64,000 nucleotides of DNA from the NCBI GenBank assembly GCA_018241665.1, contig JAFEDK010000009.1:1-64000 (forward strand), read 5' to 3'. How positions within the stretch are numbered: position 1 is the stretch's first letter; the number at the start of each line of letters is the position of its first letter. The notes beneath the pieces were generated by a model, which ran no database searches, was not told the origin of the DNA, and was given only the letters and a program-made list of their open reading frames with translations. This stretch comes from Pseudomonadota bacterium. GTDB lineage: Bacteria > Pseudomonadota > Gammaproteobacteria > Burkholderiales > Rhodocyclaceae. Shown piece after piece: positions 1 through 8,316 of this stretch. The translations under genes were made by a program, and so were the position numbers.

Positions 1-193
1 CTAGGAAACCCGGGGCGATTCACACCTCCAAAGTATCTGCATGTGAGTGGAGAAAAGCATACAGCACCCAAACGGTTGCTTCAGGCTCATGAGCTCCAAG
101 CTGGCGTAGGACAGCGTGTGGTCGGTGGCACCAGTTGGTCTACCTCTTCGGCCAGGGGCTTGAAGACGCCACCACAGCAGGGGCAACGTGTGG
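1..193. other. left-edge non-coding segment, possible insertion-sequence end
   Basis: No gene can be supported here. The first bases on the plus strand (CTAGGAAACCCGGGGCGATT) resemble, from memory, the terminal sequence of some betaproteobacterial insertion elements. On the minus strand a short open stretch encodes a CPCCGG zinc-knuckle-like motif but soon meets a stop. This could be a decayed transposase fragment. The assignment is weak because the window cuts the element off. Confidence 0.25.
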
Positions 194-3100
194 TCAGATC
201 GCTTTCGGATAAATACCCTCGGCATGAAAAATGTCATACATCGATTCGGCGTTGGGGCCAGCCATCTGAGAGCGATAGTAGATGCGCGCCCCAACTCCCT
301 GGAGGGCTTTGATGCTAATGACCAAGGGGCGGACTAAGCCAAGGCCACGCAGATGGGGTCGCAAAGAAAAGTCGACGATAAGGGGAGACTGGTTGTCGGC
401 GGACGCGATCACGCAATAGCCAAGGGGGTAGCGCTGCTCGCGCGCACCGTGGTCAATGATAACCTCGAATTCCAGCAATTCGTAGCTCCATGCGCCCAAT
501 GCAACAGCATAATTATTAATGTCTCTTAAGAAGTAGCGTTCGCCGCTACCTGTTAGCCAGGCGGGGGCCATTGCACCGAGACCATTAAGACCAGCCTTGG
601 CGTGGGGAGAGACGATACAGGGACGGGCGCTAGGCAAGCCAACAGTTTCATTGCAGAAATCTCGAAAACGCTGGCCGTAGGTGCATCCAAAAAGGCTCCA
701 TGCGATACGCAGCTTCGGAGAGCCCGACCACTGCCGGAAAAGGTTGATCCAACCTTGCACATCTGGGTGTTCACTGTCCTCCATGAGATGCAGGTCGAGA
801 AAAACGTCCTCCATCAGCTGGAAAAGCTTGCCAGCGAAGTAAAGTTCGTCGCGGTTCGGGCTGATCCGGACTGTAGATTTAGTTGTAACGACCCGATTCC
901 AATCAGTGAGAAGTTCATTGTCGAGGCCGCAAAGGGATGTGTTGCTGCGCAGTTCACCAAATATGGCATCGAGGCGTTCACCGTGGCGACTCATTGCAGT
1001 GAATACAAAGCGATGAGGACGATGCCAACGCCGCCACAGGCGGTCCACCAAATCAACCACGTCAAGCCCTGCACCGTTAGCGCCGCGGTGGCTGCCCGCC
1101 AAGACTTCTAAACCTATATGCTGACCCAGTTTTCGATAGCTTTCGAACTGGGATTCGTCGAACCATTGATCGGCAGTGGTTTGATGGGGAAAACCACTGT
1201 GCTGATTACGGTACTGCAGTACGTCGGCAGGTTCATCACCAGTCAGGGAAGGCTTAAAATAAAGAATTTGGCCACGCATGGCAGGCAGTTCTTCGGTTTC
1301 CGGGTAACGGATAATCCCTACTCCACAGTGATGCTCGGACAGACCATCTCCATTGGGAACGATGGCCCGGGGGTCGAGATCGATATCCACGCCAAAATCG
1401 GTTCGGCATTTTCGGATCGCATTGCCGAGGTCTTCAAACTCAAAGCCTCCATCGCAACTGGCATCTGACACGATGATGACGGCACAGCGCCGCCGCACCA
1501 GCTCATAGATGCCTAAATTCTCGAAATGACCACCGTCGCTCACATAAACAAATTGATCCAGGTCGTTGCTCCAACCTAACAACTCTTTCAATAGCAACCA
1601 TGAACTGAACCGAGGCCTGCTACCCCTCCAGAAATCTCCACGACGGGGGTTCTGCAACCACCAGCCGAGACGCGCGTTGAACAGAGTGAGTAGGAAAGCG
1701 GTGCCTGGACGAGTGTGGTAGCCAGAATTAGGACTGGCAGCGGCACCGGATATGGTCATAGCCATACCCAATGTAATGGTTTCGCTGTTGTCACCTGCAT
1801 TTACCTTTAGGCAGTTAGGGGTAATGTTCGCGAAGCAATCGGTCCTCTGATAAGCGTCCACGCCCCGCTCACCATAAGCAAGCCTGTAACCACACCAGAG
1901 GGGACTGAACAGGAAGGACGCGGACTTTCGTTCCTGCCAACCCAACTGATCCGTGGACGTAGGGCTGGGCTGATGGGTCATGTTAAGGGCAGCGTTGATC
2001 AGTGGATAGGGACGCACACTCTTTAAGCAATAAAGGGGGGGAGAGTCGGCTTGGCAGAGGCCGGTAAAGCGGTTGGGGCGACGGGCGGCATTGGAGGCCC
2101 CGGGGTAACAACGTTCCAGTCGATTTCTGTAAAGGAAATGAAGGGAAAAGCGGTTGATGTCTACAATTAAGCCCAGAAAGAAGCCCATGAGCATAAAACA
2201 TGCCAAAGGAATAAACAGAAAGGGAATACCTACGTAAACAGTTTTCACGTAAAGCACCCCTGCCAATTTGGCAACCTGACAACCGTAATCGCAAGAAATC
2301 TGTGCCGGCGCAATGCTACTGACAGCAATGGCCAAAGTCCCATTTTTGCTGCTGGATTTATAATCGTAAGACCAAGCCGCCGTCTTGACCACGTTCTCGC
2401 AAACTCCTTTATTCACTTCCACACCAGCGCAAGCATTGTCTTTAAGTACCCCATAGACCCAAAAGGCTAACAGGCCCAACAAACCGACCACGAATACATA
2501 GGGCGCAATAACGGCAAGCCTGGCTGCAAGCCCTTGGTTATTCTCATTGCCCGTCTTGGCACTCATGGCCGACCACACGCCCCCCGCGCTAGCTACAATC
2601 CAGGCGATCCCGCCCGCTGCAACCACTTCGCCCCAAGCCCATTGAATGACGAACGGTCCCCACAGCGTAAGTCCGACGAAAGCCAGCCAAACAACCGTCA
2701 GATAAAGGAGAAAGCCGTTAGCGCGCGCCCACCATTCCAAGGCAACTTCGCTGAGCGCACTATCGAATCGCTCCCTGAGGAGCTGAATCCAGACTTTAAG
2801 CTTCTGGTTGCCAGGCGAAATTTTGGCTGGTCCGGCGAATTTGTGCCTGGCCCTAAGCCAGACCTTGCTATTGAATAAGCGGCTAAGAAAGGCAAGCAGA
2901 ATGGCACCGACCATAAAGGCCCCCAAGAGCGAGATTGGGGGAGCCAGACTCACGAAAATAATTGTATTGGACGTCTTTAGCAGACCAAGTTGAGGAAAGG
3001 CATCGATCAGAACGAAGGGCAGGAACAGCCACAGGAAACCGAGAAATTTACTCACCATTCCGCTGCGCGTCGCATCGCCTTCACGATTAAGAGCACCGGT

Positions 3101-4768
3101 TTCCGTCCAGGCTACTCCAAAGCTATATAGCAGGGTACCCACCCACAGGGTTAGGATGCCGTAGGCCCCAAAAGAGGGATCTGTAACACCACGGCGGGTT
3201 TCGACGTGCCCTAAGACTCCCCAAAGAGCCAGCATGCCGAACATGAAGGCAGAGCAAAGCAGCAGTTGATTAAGCAAAGTATTGCGCAACCAGATCGACA
3301 CGGCAGCGAGGGTATCACTACTGAACAAACCAGCCGCAGGGGTAAGATAGTTACTGAAACGCCGCAGCCACGTAACTTCCCGCGCCTCGCTGGCATCGTT
3401 GTAATGCCCGCCTGCAGCCCTTTCGCGTCCGCCGAGGCGTGACTCCACAATCTGCTGGGGAGACTTAGGCAAGACTGATGCTTGGGCTATTCGATAAACG
3501 CACCGCCGGCTTGCAGCCCTTTGGCGTGGCTTCACAAACGGTTGGCAACACTTCGGCAAGGCTGATGATTGGGCTATTCGATACATCCAGGCACTCAGCC
3601 AGGCGCCAATATAGCCGCCGCCAGAAACCGTAGAGAGGTAGTGCATCTTACGGATCAGCCCTCTGGAGGCTAGGGCCTGCAGCAAACCCAAATTGAAGGT
3701 TGCGCTGCGGATGCCTCCACCCGACAAAGCTAGGCCGTAGAGGGCAGGTAAAGGAGGAACATACCCCGACTGCCGAGGAGCAGAACTTGATGAGCGCTTA
3801 GGCGAGGCCAGTCTCAGGGCCTGCCATTCACTCCAGATCACCTGTCGCATGGAGGCATCGCTACGCGCCTCAGGAATGAAATCTCGATTCTTCTCCAACC
3901 CTTGGATATAAAGCGTGATGGAGTGGTCCGTGATGGCAGATAACTTCTTTGAGGACTCAACTCGAACGGCTTGCCAGTAACGGTCGGCCACCAGATCGGC
4001 CCCCCTATCCTGATCACTGAGGACACCCGTGCGGCCGAAATAGAGCCGTCGCCCTACGTGAGCAAAGCCCATGGGAGGCGGGGGGACGCGCGCTACCACG
4101 TCGTCGTTGTTCACAAAACGAAAGCAGCAGTGCCCCAGCACGTCCTCAAAATTGCTGGCAAACAGCCAGTTGCCAACGCGAGGCTGGCCGAAGGTATAGA
4201 CACCGCGAATGCGCGTCGCCCAATCGTTTGGCTCGGCAGATTTATCAGGGCGATCGTCATACAAAAGACGAGCCGCCATCAGGACAGCCAGAGCCCCACC
4301 CAAGCTGTGCCCAGTAATCCACAGCGGTGCCTTACCGGAGCGCTTTGAGAGAGAATCACTAAGTTTTTGCCATACGGCGTCCAGTGCCGACCAGAAGCCG
4401 CTATGAACGGCACCACCGCCCCCGTCACAATGTGGAAAACTCAGATTGATGGCCCAATCTTCCAAGGTGGCTTCCGAGCCGCGGAAAGCCACAACGACCG
4501 CATCCTTCCTGTACAACACTGCAACCTGAGTACTAAGTTCCGCGGTAGTTTTCCTTGCTGCATCGGCCGCCCCACCGATGGAGCCAAAAAAAAAGCACTC
4601 CCAACCCGTGCCGCCTATTGCTGCCTGAATGCGTTCAGGAGACTCATAGACCACCTTACAGAGAGTAGCCAAGAAAAGCGCATTATCAAAAGCGTAGCCT
4701 TCGGCCCCGGAATTAAATGTAACAGGCAATCGCTGATCATCCGGCGAGTCTTTTTCATCAGTTGGCAT
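194..4768 (-). CDS. lipase class 3 / patatin-like phospholipase fusion with membrane domain and GNAT-like C-terminus
   Basis: A 1524-residue protein. The start is firm: AAGGAGG lies seven bases before the ATG. Residues about 25-250 are a class 3 lipase domain with GHSLGG (Ser155), Asp222/223 and His237 as plausible triad. A patatin domain begins near 345 with the oxyanion loop GGGIRS and nucleophile Ser382 (VSGGG). Its partner Asp1078 (SDGG) comes only after about 600 residues holding roughly eight hydrophobic spans (about 500-870). The last 80 residues look like the C-terminal half of a GNAT fold (RGLGLVRPL, then a MYDIF tail). Likely an inner-membrane lipid acyl hydrolase. Base composition is more AT-rich than the core genes, which suggests transfer. 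The domain calls are motif reading; substrate is unknown. Confidence 0.85.
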   Translation of the reverse strand: MPTDEKDSPDDQRLPVTFNSGAEGYAFDNALFLATLCKVVYESPERIQAAIGGTGWECFFFGSIGGAADAARKTTAELSTQVAVLYRKDAVVVAFRGSEATLEDWAINLSFPHCDGGGGAVHSGFWSALDAVWQKLSDSLSKRSGKAPLWITGHSLGGALAVLMAARLLYDDRPDKSAEPNDWATRIRGVYTFGQPRVGNWLFASNFEDVLGHCCFRFVNNDDVVARVPPPPMGFAHVGRRLYFGRTGVLSDQDRGADLVADRYWQAVRVESSKKLSAITDHSITLYIQGLEKNRDFIPEARSDASMRQVIWSEWQALRLASPKRSSSSAPRQSGYVPPLPALYGLALSGGGIRSATFNLGLLQALASRGLIRKMHYLSTVSGGGYIGAWLSAWMYRIAQSSALPKCCQPFVKPRQRAASRRCVYRIAQASVLPKSPQQIVESRLGGRERAAGGHYNDASEAREVTWLRRFSNYLTPAAGLFSSDTLAAVSIWLRNTLLNQLLLCSAFMFGMLALWGVLGHVETRRGVTDPSFGAYGILTLWVGTLLYSFGVAWTETGALNREGDATRSGMVSKFLGFLWLFLPFVLIDAFPQLGLLKTSNTIIFVSLAPPISLLGAFMVGAILLAFLSRLFNSKVWLRARHKFAGPAKISPGNQKLKVWIQLLRERFDSALSEVALEWWARANGFLLYLTVVWLAFVGLTLWGPFVIQWAWGEVVAAGGIAWIVASAGGVWSAMSAKTGNENNQGLAARLAVIAPYVFVVGLLGLLAFWVYGVLKDNACAGVEVNKGVCENVVKTAAWSYDYKSSSKNGTLAIAVSSIAPAQISCDYGCQVAKLAGVLYVKTVYVGIPFLFIPLACFMLMGFFLGLIVDINRFSLHFLYRNRLERCYPGASNAARRPNRFTGLCQADSPPLYCLKSVRPYPLINAALNMTHQPSPTSTDQLGWQERKSASFLFSPLWCGYRLAYGERGVDAYQRTDCFANITPNCLKVNAGDNSETITLGMAMTISGAAASPNSGYHTRPGTAFLLTLFNARLGWWLQNPRRGDFWRGSRPRFSSWLLLKELLGWSNDLDQFVYVSDGGHFENLGIYELVRRRCAVIIVSDASCDGGFEFEDLGNAIRKCRTDFGVDIDLDPRAIVPNGDGLSEHHCGVGIIRYPETEELPAMRGQILYFKPSLTGDEPADVLQYRNQHSGFPHQTTADQWFDESQFESYRKLGQHIGLEVLAGSHRGANGAGLDVVDLVDRLWRRWHRPHRFVFTAMSRHGERLDAIFGELRSNTSLCGLDNELLTDWNRVVTTKSTVRISPNRDELYFAGKLFQLMEDVFLDLHLMEDSEHPDVQGWINLFRQWSGSPKLRIAWSLFGCTYGQRFRDFCNETVGLPSARPCIVSPHAKAGLNGLGAMAPAWLTGSGERYFLRDINNYAVALGAWSYELLEFEVIIDHGAREQRYPLGYCVIASADNQSPLIVDFSLRPHLRGLGLVRPLVISIKALQGVGARIYYRSQMAGPNAESMYDIFHAEGIYPKAI
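3410..3587 (-). repeat. imperfect direct duplication inside the patatin fusion gene
   Basis: Two adjacent imperfect copies, about 3410-3498 and 3509-3587, share the pieces CAGCCCTTT and TTGGGCTATTCGATA. They encode two similar peptides, residues 396-415 and 425-444 of the lipase/patatin fusion, both beginning YRIAQ and containing LPK. A 12-base indel separates the copies, so the reading frame is kept. It lies between the nucleophile loop and the first membrane span. Confidence 0.75.
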
Positions 4769-5310
4769 GTCAGTGCCTCCTTAAGGCGAACGCTGCAGAG
4801 CGTTCGAGGCTGCTTGCGTGACTAGTAGAGAACGTAGATGCCCTGGATCAAAGGATGAAAATACAGGGCTGCAGTGACAATCCTACCAACCCCTGGTCGT
4901 ACGCTACCTTTTTTAGTCGAGAAATAGATTTATCACGTACGGGATCACCCAGCGTCTCCACGATACCGTATAGAGAATCTTGCTCCTCTGTCGCCTGTTC
5001 GCTTCCCAATTTTCAACCAAAATGGTGGCAATGAGGCTGACAATCAAAAAACAAAGATAGGACCGACAAAAACCTCTAATTCGTCCGAGAACAACATAAC
5101 CAATCCCTTAAAATCGAATCTCCAAATCGATTAGATTCAGATACTGAACAAGCCAATCACCTTGAAAGACATCGCACCCCAGAGGTGTTTTCCAGACACA
5201 CCTTACCAATCCCTCTGCATTGATAGAAGTCACTCCTTTTTTGCCCTTTGCAACTATCAGCAGAACGGAGCAACCTGCATTCAGTTCAAATTTCCATATA
5301 CTGATGGCAG
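4769..5310. other. 542-bp AT-rich intergenic region without a supported gene
   Basis: It separates two minus-strand patatin genes. One minus-strand frame stays open from 5107 to 4913 and would encode a hydrophobic stretch (YLCFLIVSLIATILVENW) followed by a basic tail, but it has no ATG, GTG or TTG with a ribosome binding site before the hydrophobic part. The Shine-Dalgarno of the downstream lipase fusion sits at its left end. No terminator hairpin with a T-run was recognised, so the two patatin genes could still share a transcript. Confidence 0.4.
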
Positions 5311-6957
5311 TCAGGGTGAAGATAGAATTGTACGGACTCGTGCCAACTCGGGCACTAATTCGGAGCCCGTTTCCAGCACGATTTTTCCACAGGCGCTACG
5401 GGCATCTTTATCTTCTGCTCGGCCAAACAAGGCTGGCACGGCGCACTTTATCGCACCATGATCATCAAGCCCTGTCTCGCTATCACGCTCATCCCCGAGT
5501 TTGAAGCTGGTTGGAATTCGATTTAGTTGATTTCTTAGGCAATTAGGATCATCGCACCCGGATTGAACCAACGGCACCTTGTCAAACTTTATGTGTACAA
5601 ACTCCAGCTTTTCGGCAACTTCCCGATTAATCTGATTTAGTTTTGCAATTGGAGTTGCGCAATTTTGAACGTCAAGCCCACGAAACAACCACATACAGTC
5701 ATTTTTCGCAAGACTCTCGCCATTCGCATAAAATGGAAACAACTCCTTATGCGAAAACATTGCAAGAAAACGGTCACGATTCGTCTCCAACAATGAGTCG
5801 GTAGCATCGATAAAATTCATATCAACGATAAAATCAAAGCCAGAGCGCGGATCAGGCTTTTTACCGTTCGCCCCGAGAGATGGAATGAACGCATCCACTA
5901 GAATAACAACGATTTTTGAATATGGAATATACCCCTTCCCGTCATCCTCCTTCTTCAGAGACTCCCAAATAACTCGCCGCAAACTTGAAAGACCAAGATT
6001 ATCCGAGTTCCCTCCATCAAAAAGATGAAGATAGCGCCTTTCCGAATCAGAATAAACAGGCGATCGATTCTGACAATACTCCTTCTCGTGAAAATACCTC
6101 AAAGTCATGAAATTAAAGACACCTGGAAATGTAGCCGAGGCCATAACCGCTCTTGCAATCGGATAATCGCTGATGCTTGAACAAATCCGCTTAAAATTTT
6201 CATCCGTAAATGCAAAAGGCTCTCCAAATCCAATCTCCCCACTCTCCATTCTCAACCTCGTTCCGGAAGTGGCATTTATTATTAGATTCGGACGCAGCGG
6301 ATTAAGCTCACCCATCGTCAAATCAGTATTGAACTGACCATCAAACAGATTACTGGAAAATGTCTTTGCCATAATATCCGTGCGGTCATAATACGTGAAC
6401 CAATAACGAGCAACGTTTGTTGGGCGAAACCAATTTCCTATCCAATGACGGATATAGTTTCGACTCATCAGCGTATCAACACTCTCTCGCGTCCAGGCCT
6501 TTTTGGATGGAGCAGCACATTCCTGACCCGGATCGTAAGAAACAGCGTAATACGCTGCAGCAAGCGACCCGCCCGAAACTGAGGATATCGCATCGACCTC
6601 ATGAAGAAGGTCGATCCTTTTCCCGTTTTGACTTCCCTCAAAACGCTCCATCTCGAGCATACTCAGCCCTGCGAAATATGCCGCCCGAGACCCTCCTCCA
6701 GAAAGCGCCAGCAGTACGAGGACATCGGACCTCTGCTTTGGCGTTGTTGGTGGGTGCGGATCACCATCACAAGTATGTGCGTGGCGGTCTGCTCTCACCT
6801 GGAAGCTGGTTTGTGTTGCCGTGGCAGTCTGCCCTTCCGCAGCCATTGAATTGGAATGAATGGGGCTATTTGTGTAGGCTCCGTAAGGCACGATCACACA
6901 CCCAGAAGAACATGAAACAATGAGAAGTAAAAGCACCTTTCTCCAACAGAGTTCCAT
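5311..6957 (-). CDS. patatin-like phospholipase lipoprotein
   Basis: A 548-residue protein starting at the ATG at 6957, preceded by AGGAGG at ideal distance. A longer in-frame start at 7011 lacks such a site. The N-terminus is a lipoprotein signal with a hydrophobic core and an IVSC lipobox (Cys16). The patatin fold shows the oxyanion loop GGGSRAAY near residue 88, the nucleophile in SVSGGS near 128, and the acidic partner in FDGGNSDNLG. It should act in the envelope as an acyl hydrolase of phospholipids or similar lipids. It lies between the Cys-rich mini-gene (71 bases upstream) and the lipase/patatin fusion (downstream, same strand). Composition is AT-rich like the fusion gene. The natural substrate is not evident. 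Confidence 0.88.
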   Translation of the reverse strand: MELCWRKVLLLLIVSCSSGCVIVPYGAYTNSPIHSNSMAAEGQTATATQTSFQVRADRHAHTCDGDPHPPTTPKQRSDVLVLLALSGGGSRAAYFAGLSMLEMERFEGSQNGKRIDLLHEVDAISSVSGGSLAAAYYAVSYDPGQECAAPSKKAWTRESVDTLMSRNYIRHWIGNWFRPTNVARYWFTYYDRTDIMAKTFSSNLFDGQFNTDLTMGELNPLRPNLIINATSGTRLRMESGEIGFGEPFAFTDENFKRICSSISDYPIARAVMASATFPGVFNFMTLRYFHEKEYCQNRSPVYSDSERRYLHLFDGGNSDNLGLSSLRRVIWESLKKEDDGKGYIPYSKIVVILVDAFIPSLGANGKKPDPRSGFDFIVDMNFIDATDSLLETNRDRFLAMFSHKELFPFYANGESLAKNDCMWLFRGLDVQNCATPIAKLNQINREVAEKLEFVHIKFDKVPLVQSGCDDPNCLRNQLNRIPTSFKLGDERDSETGLDDHGAIKCAVPALFGRAEDKDARSACGKIVLETGSELVPELARVRTILSSP

Positions 6958-7028
6958 ATATCCTCCTGTTATGAATTCCAACGACCGAAGGAAGAAATGC
7001 GAGCAGGCCAACTACCTTTTTCTTAACT

Positions 7029-7233
7029 TCAATCACATTGGATTAGTTCGATGAACTTGCCATCAAACCAAATCGGCAGAATGAGCGCTTTTTCCACGCC
7101 TCTGCAAGCGCAGCAACTATTCGTCTTTTCAGCTTTGCACAAACAGCGACCACCGCCGAACGCCAAGTCTCCCATGCAATTTGGGCAAAATTTATTTTGA
7201 CATTTTTTGGTATAGCATCCCTTTTTTAGACAT
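7029..7233 (-). pseudogene. Cys-rich zinc-ribbon-like small protein, frame interrupted at an A6 run
   Basis: Reading the minus strand, a frame ending at TGA (7031-7029) encodes a compact Cys-rich peptide with FCPNCMGDLAFGGG, RCLC and SCCACRG, ending IELIQCD. It has no start codon in its own frame upstream of the first cysteines. An ATG at 7233 (ATG TCT) lies in another frame. Dropping one A from the following six-A run would join them into a protein of about 66 residues starting MSKKGCYTKKC. So this is a frameshifted gene, a sequencing error in a homopolymer, or a slippage site. No strong Shine-Dalgarno precedes 7233. It is the gene-like object immediately upstream of the patatin lipoprotein. 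Function unknown; a metal-binding role is inferred from the cysteines. Confidence 0.5.
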
Positions 7234-7374
7234 CAAGGAATGTTCATGTCACGACAACAAAACCTTACCTAGACCAACAACGACATCGAATCGTGACGTG
7301 AACGCAACGGTCACACCTCCGTTAGTCAACTGAACGCATGTAGCCACCTAGATCATTGCCAGACTCGCCATATA

Positions 7375-7446
7375 CATGGAAAACCGCCCCAACGATTTCG
7401 GCCTCTATCTGTACAACGCAGTCACAGCAAATTCCTCAAAACGCTG
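7375..7446 (+). pseudogene. 23-codon gene-tail relic abutting a terminator
   Basis: A short plus-strand frame (ATG at 7375, reading MENRPNDFGLYLYN..., TGA at 7444-7446) ends exactly where a perfect ten-base-pair hairpin starts. That arrangement is typical of the 3' end of a gene. The frame is closed by a TAG about nine codons upstream of the ATG and there is no ribosome binding site. It looks like the leftover tail of a deleted gene, though a chance frame is possible. Confidence 0.3.
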
Positions 7447-7470
7447 AAGGCCCAGCTTCCGCTGGGCCTT
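7447..7470. terminator. perfect 10-bp hairpin terminator
   Basis: AAGGCCCAGC pairs with GCTGGGCCTT across a four-base loop (TTCC). CGCCTT follows on the plus strand. The T-run is poor, so it could serve the plus-strand relic or the minus-strand gene at 7517-7891 that ends 47 bases away. It also marks the approximate boundary between the AT-rich left part and the GC-rich rest of the window. Confidence 0.6.
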
Positions 7471-7516
7471 CGCCTTCAAACACATAACCGACCATCAGCC
7501 GGTCGTAGCTACCTCC

Positions 7517-7891
7517 CTAAGTCGCCACCTCCTCCACTTTCCCAGCCCGCGTGCGGGACTTCCGTTCCGACTTTTTCTTCAGCCCCAGCGCCGCGACCTG
7601 GTCCGAGTCCACGCCGTACTGCGCCTTGAACTGGTTTTTCACACCGAGGATGGCGGCGTGGAATTCGTGCTGGATGGCGACGGCGGCGTCGCGGGCGGCG
7701 GCGTAGGTGTTCTGGGTGTGCAGTTCGGCGTCGAGGGCGGCTTGCAGCTTATTGAACAGGGCTGAGACGACTTCGAAGCTGTAGTCGGTGTTGGCCGGCT
7801 TGTAGTCGGGGATGGCCTTGAAAGCGCGATAGGTTTCGAGGTCTGCCTGGGTGATCTGGCTGGGGAGACGTTTGTACAGCGTGCTTGCCAT
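7517..7891 (-). CDS. conserved hypothetical protein, small, basic C-terminus
   Basis: A 124-residue soluble protein with no signal peptide. I chose ATG 7891 because GGAGG lies six bases before it; a longer frame to 8017 has no such site and runs into the 21-bp repeat. The sequence is mostly helical, beginning MASTLYKRLPSQ. The body carries many Ala/Gln residues and the tail is Lys/Arg-rich (GLKKKSERKSRTRAGK), which may bind nucleic acid or be disordered. I do not recognise a characterised family. It is monocistronic, with the 7447-7470 hairpin downstream. Confidence 0.7.
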   Translation of the reverse strand: MASTLYKRLPSQITQADLETYRAFKAIPDYKPANTDYSFEVVSALFNKLQAALDAELHTQNTYAAARDAAVAIQHEFHAAILGVKNQFKAQYGVDSDQVAALGLKKKSERKSRTRAGKVEEVAT

Positions 7892-8316
7892 GAGTCCTCC
7901 TGCGAGTGGTTTGGAAGGGAATGCGAGGCGTGTTGCGTTTATGTTAAATGCGTATATTTGTGAACTCAACAAGCTCTTGCATGTTGTGCGGTGAACATTC
8001 GATGTTGTCGCGTGCACATTGATTGTTCACCGCGTCACATTCGATGGCGTTCGGTGAACAGGCTTTGTTGACAGGTCCACATGGCATCTTGGGCGGCGCG
8101 GTATCGAATGCGGCAGCGTGCGCATCGATGAATGCGCTTTGCGTATGCGATGTTGCGTCGGCATTGTTCGATCTACGAGCCGCAAGATCGTGTGTGCACG
8201 CCGCAGGCTTTACCGTGCACGCAGCTTGGCGTAGTCTGCGCGACGAATTCCTTCGGCATACTTGGTGCACTTAGACTGCGCACCCCTCATCATTGTCTGT
8301 ACTCCCCTTCTCCATC
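7892..8316. other. 425-bp intergenic region with degenerate repeats
   Basis: It lies between the divergently arranged small hypothetical gene and the HAD phosphatase. Open frames exist on both strands but lack ribosome binding sites and overlap each other, so none is accepted. The main content is the 21-bp periodic repeat from 7983 onward. A perfect inverted repeat also occurs: GCGGTGAACA near 7988 with TGTTCACCGC near 8024. Confidence 0.5.
7983..8172. repeat. degenerate 21-bp tandem repeat array
   Basis: Consecutive 21-base units start at 7983, 8004, 8025, 8046 and 8067. Typical units contain GTTG..., GGTGAACA or CGTCACA, then TTCGAT at the end. Weaker units continue with a one-base slip to 8152-8172 (GTTGCGTCGGCATTGTTCGAT without its last base). 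A further pair of GTGCACGC words at 8194 and 8215 keeps the spacing. In one minus-strand frame the period gives a heptapeptide with Asn and Cys at fixed positions. The units are diverged, so the array is old or under selection only for spacing. Confidence 0.6.

Noticed and set aside
4913-5107. Minus-strand open frame with a hydrophobic stretch between the patatin genes
   Set aside because: No start codon with a ribosome binding site ahead of the hydrophobic part; could be chance in AT-rich DNA.
7195-7220. TTGACA followed by TATAGC in the 7.2-kb intergenic region
   Set aside because: The spacer is only eight bases, too short for a promoter.
8023-8274. Overlapping ORFs on both strands in the 21-bp repeat region (including one rich in Cys on the minus strand, 7944-8270)
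   Set aside because: No ribosome binding sites, overlap on opposite strands, and their composition follows the repeat. They are better explained as repeat DNA.
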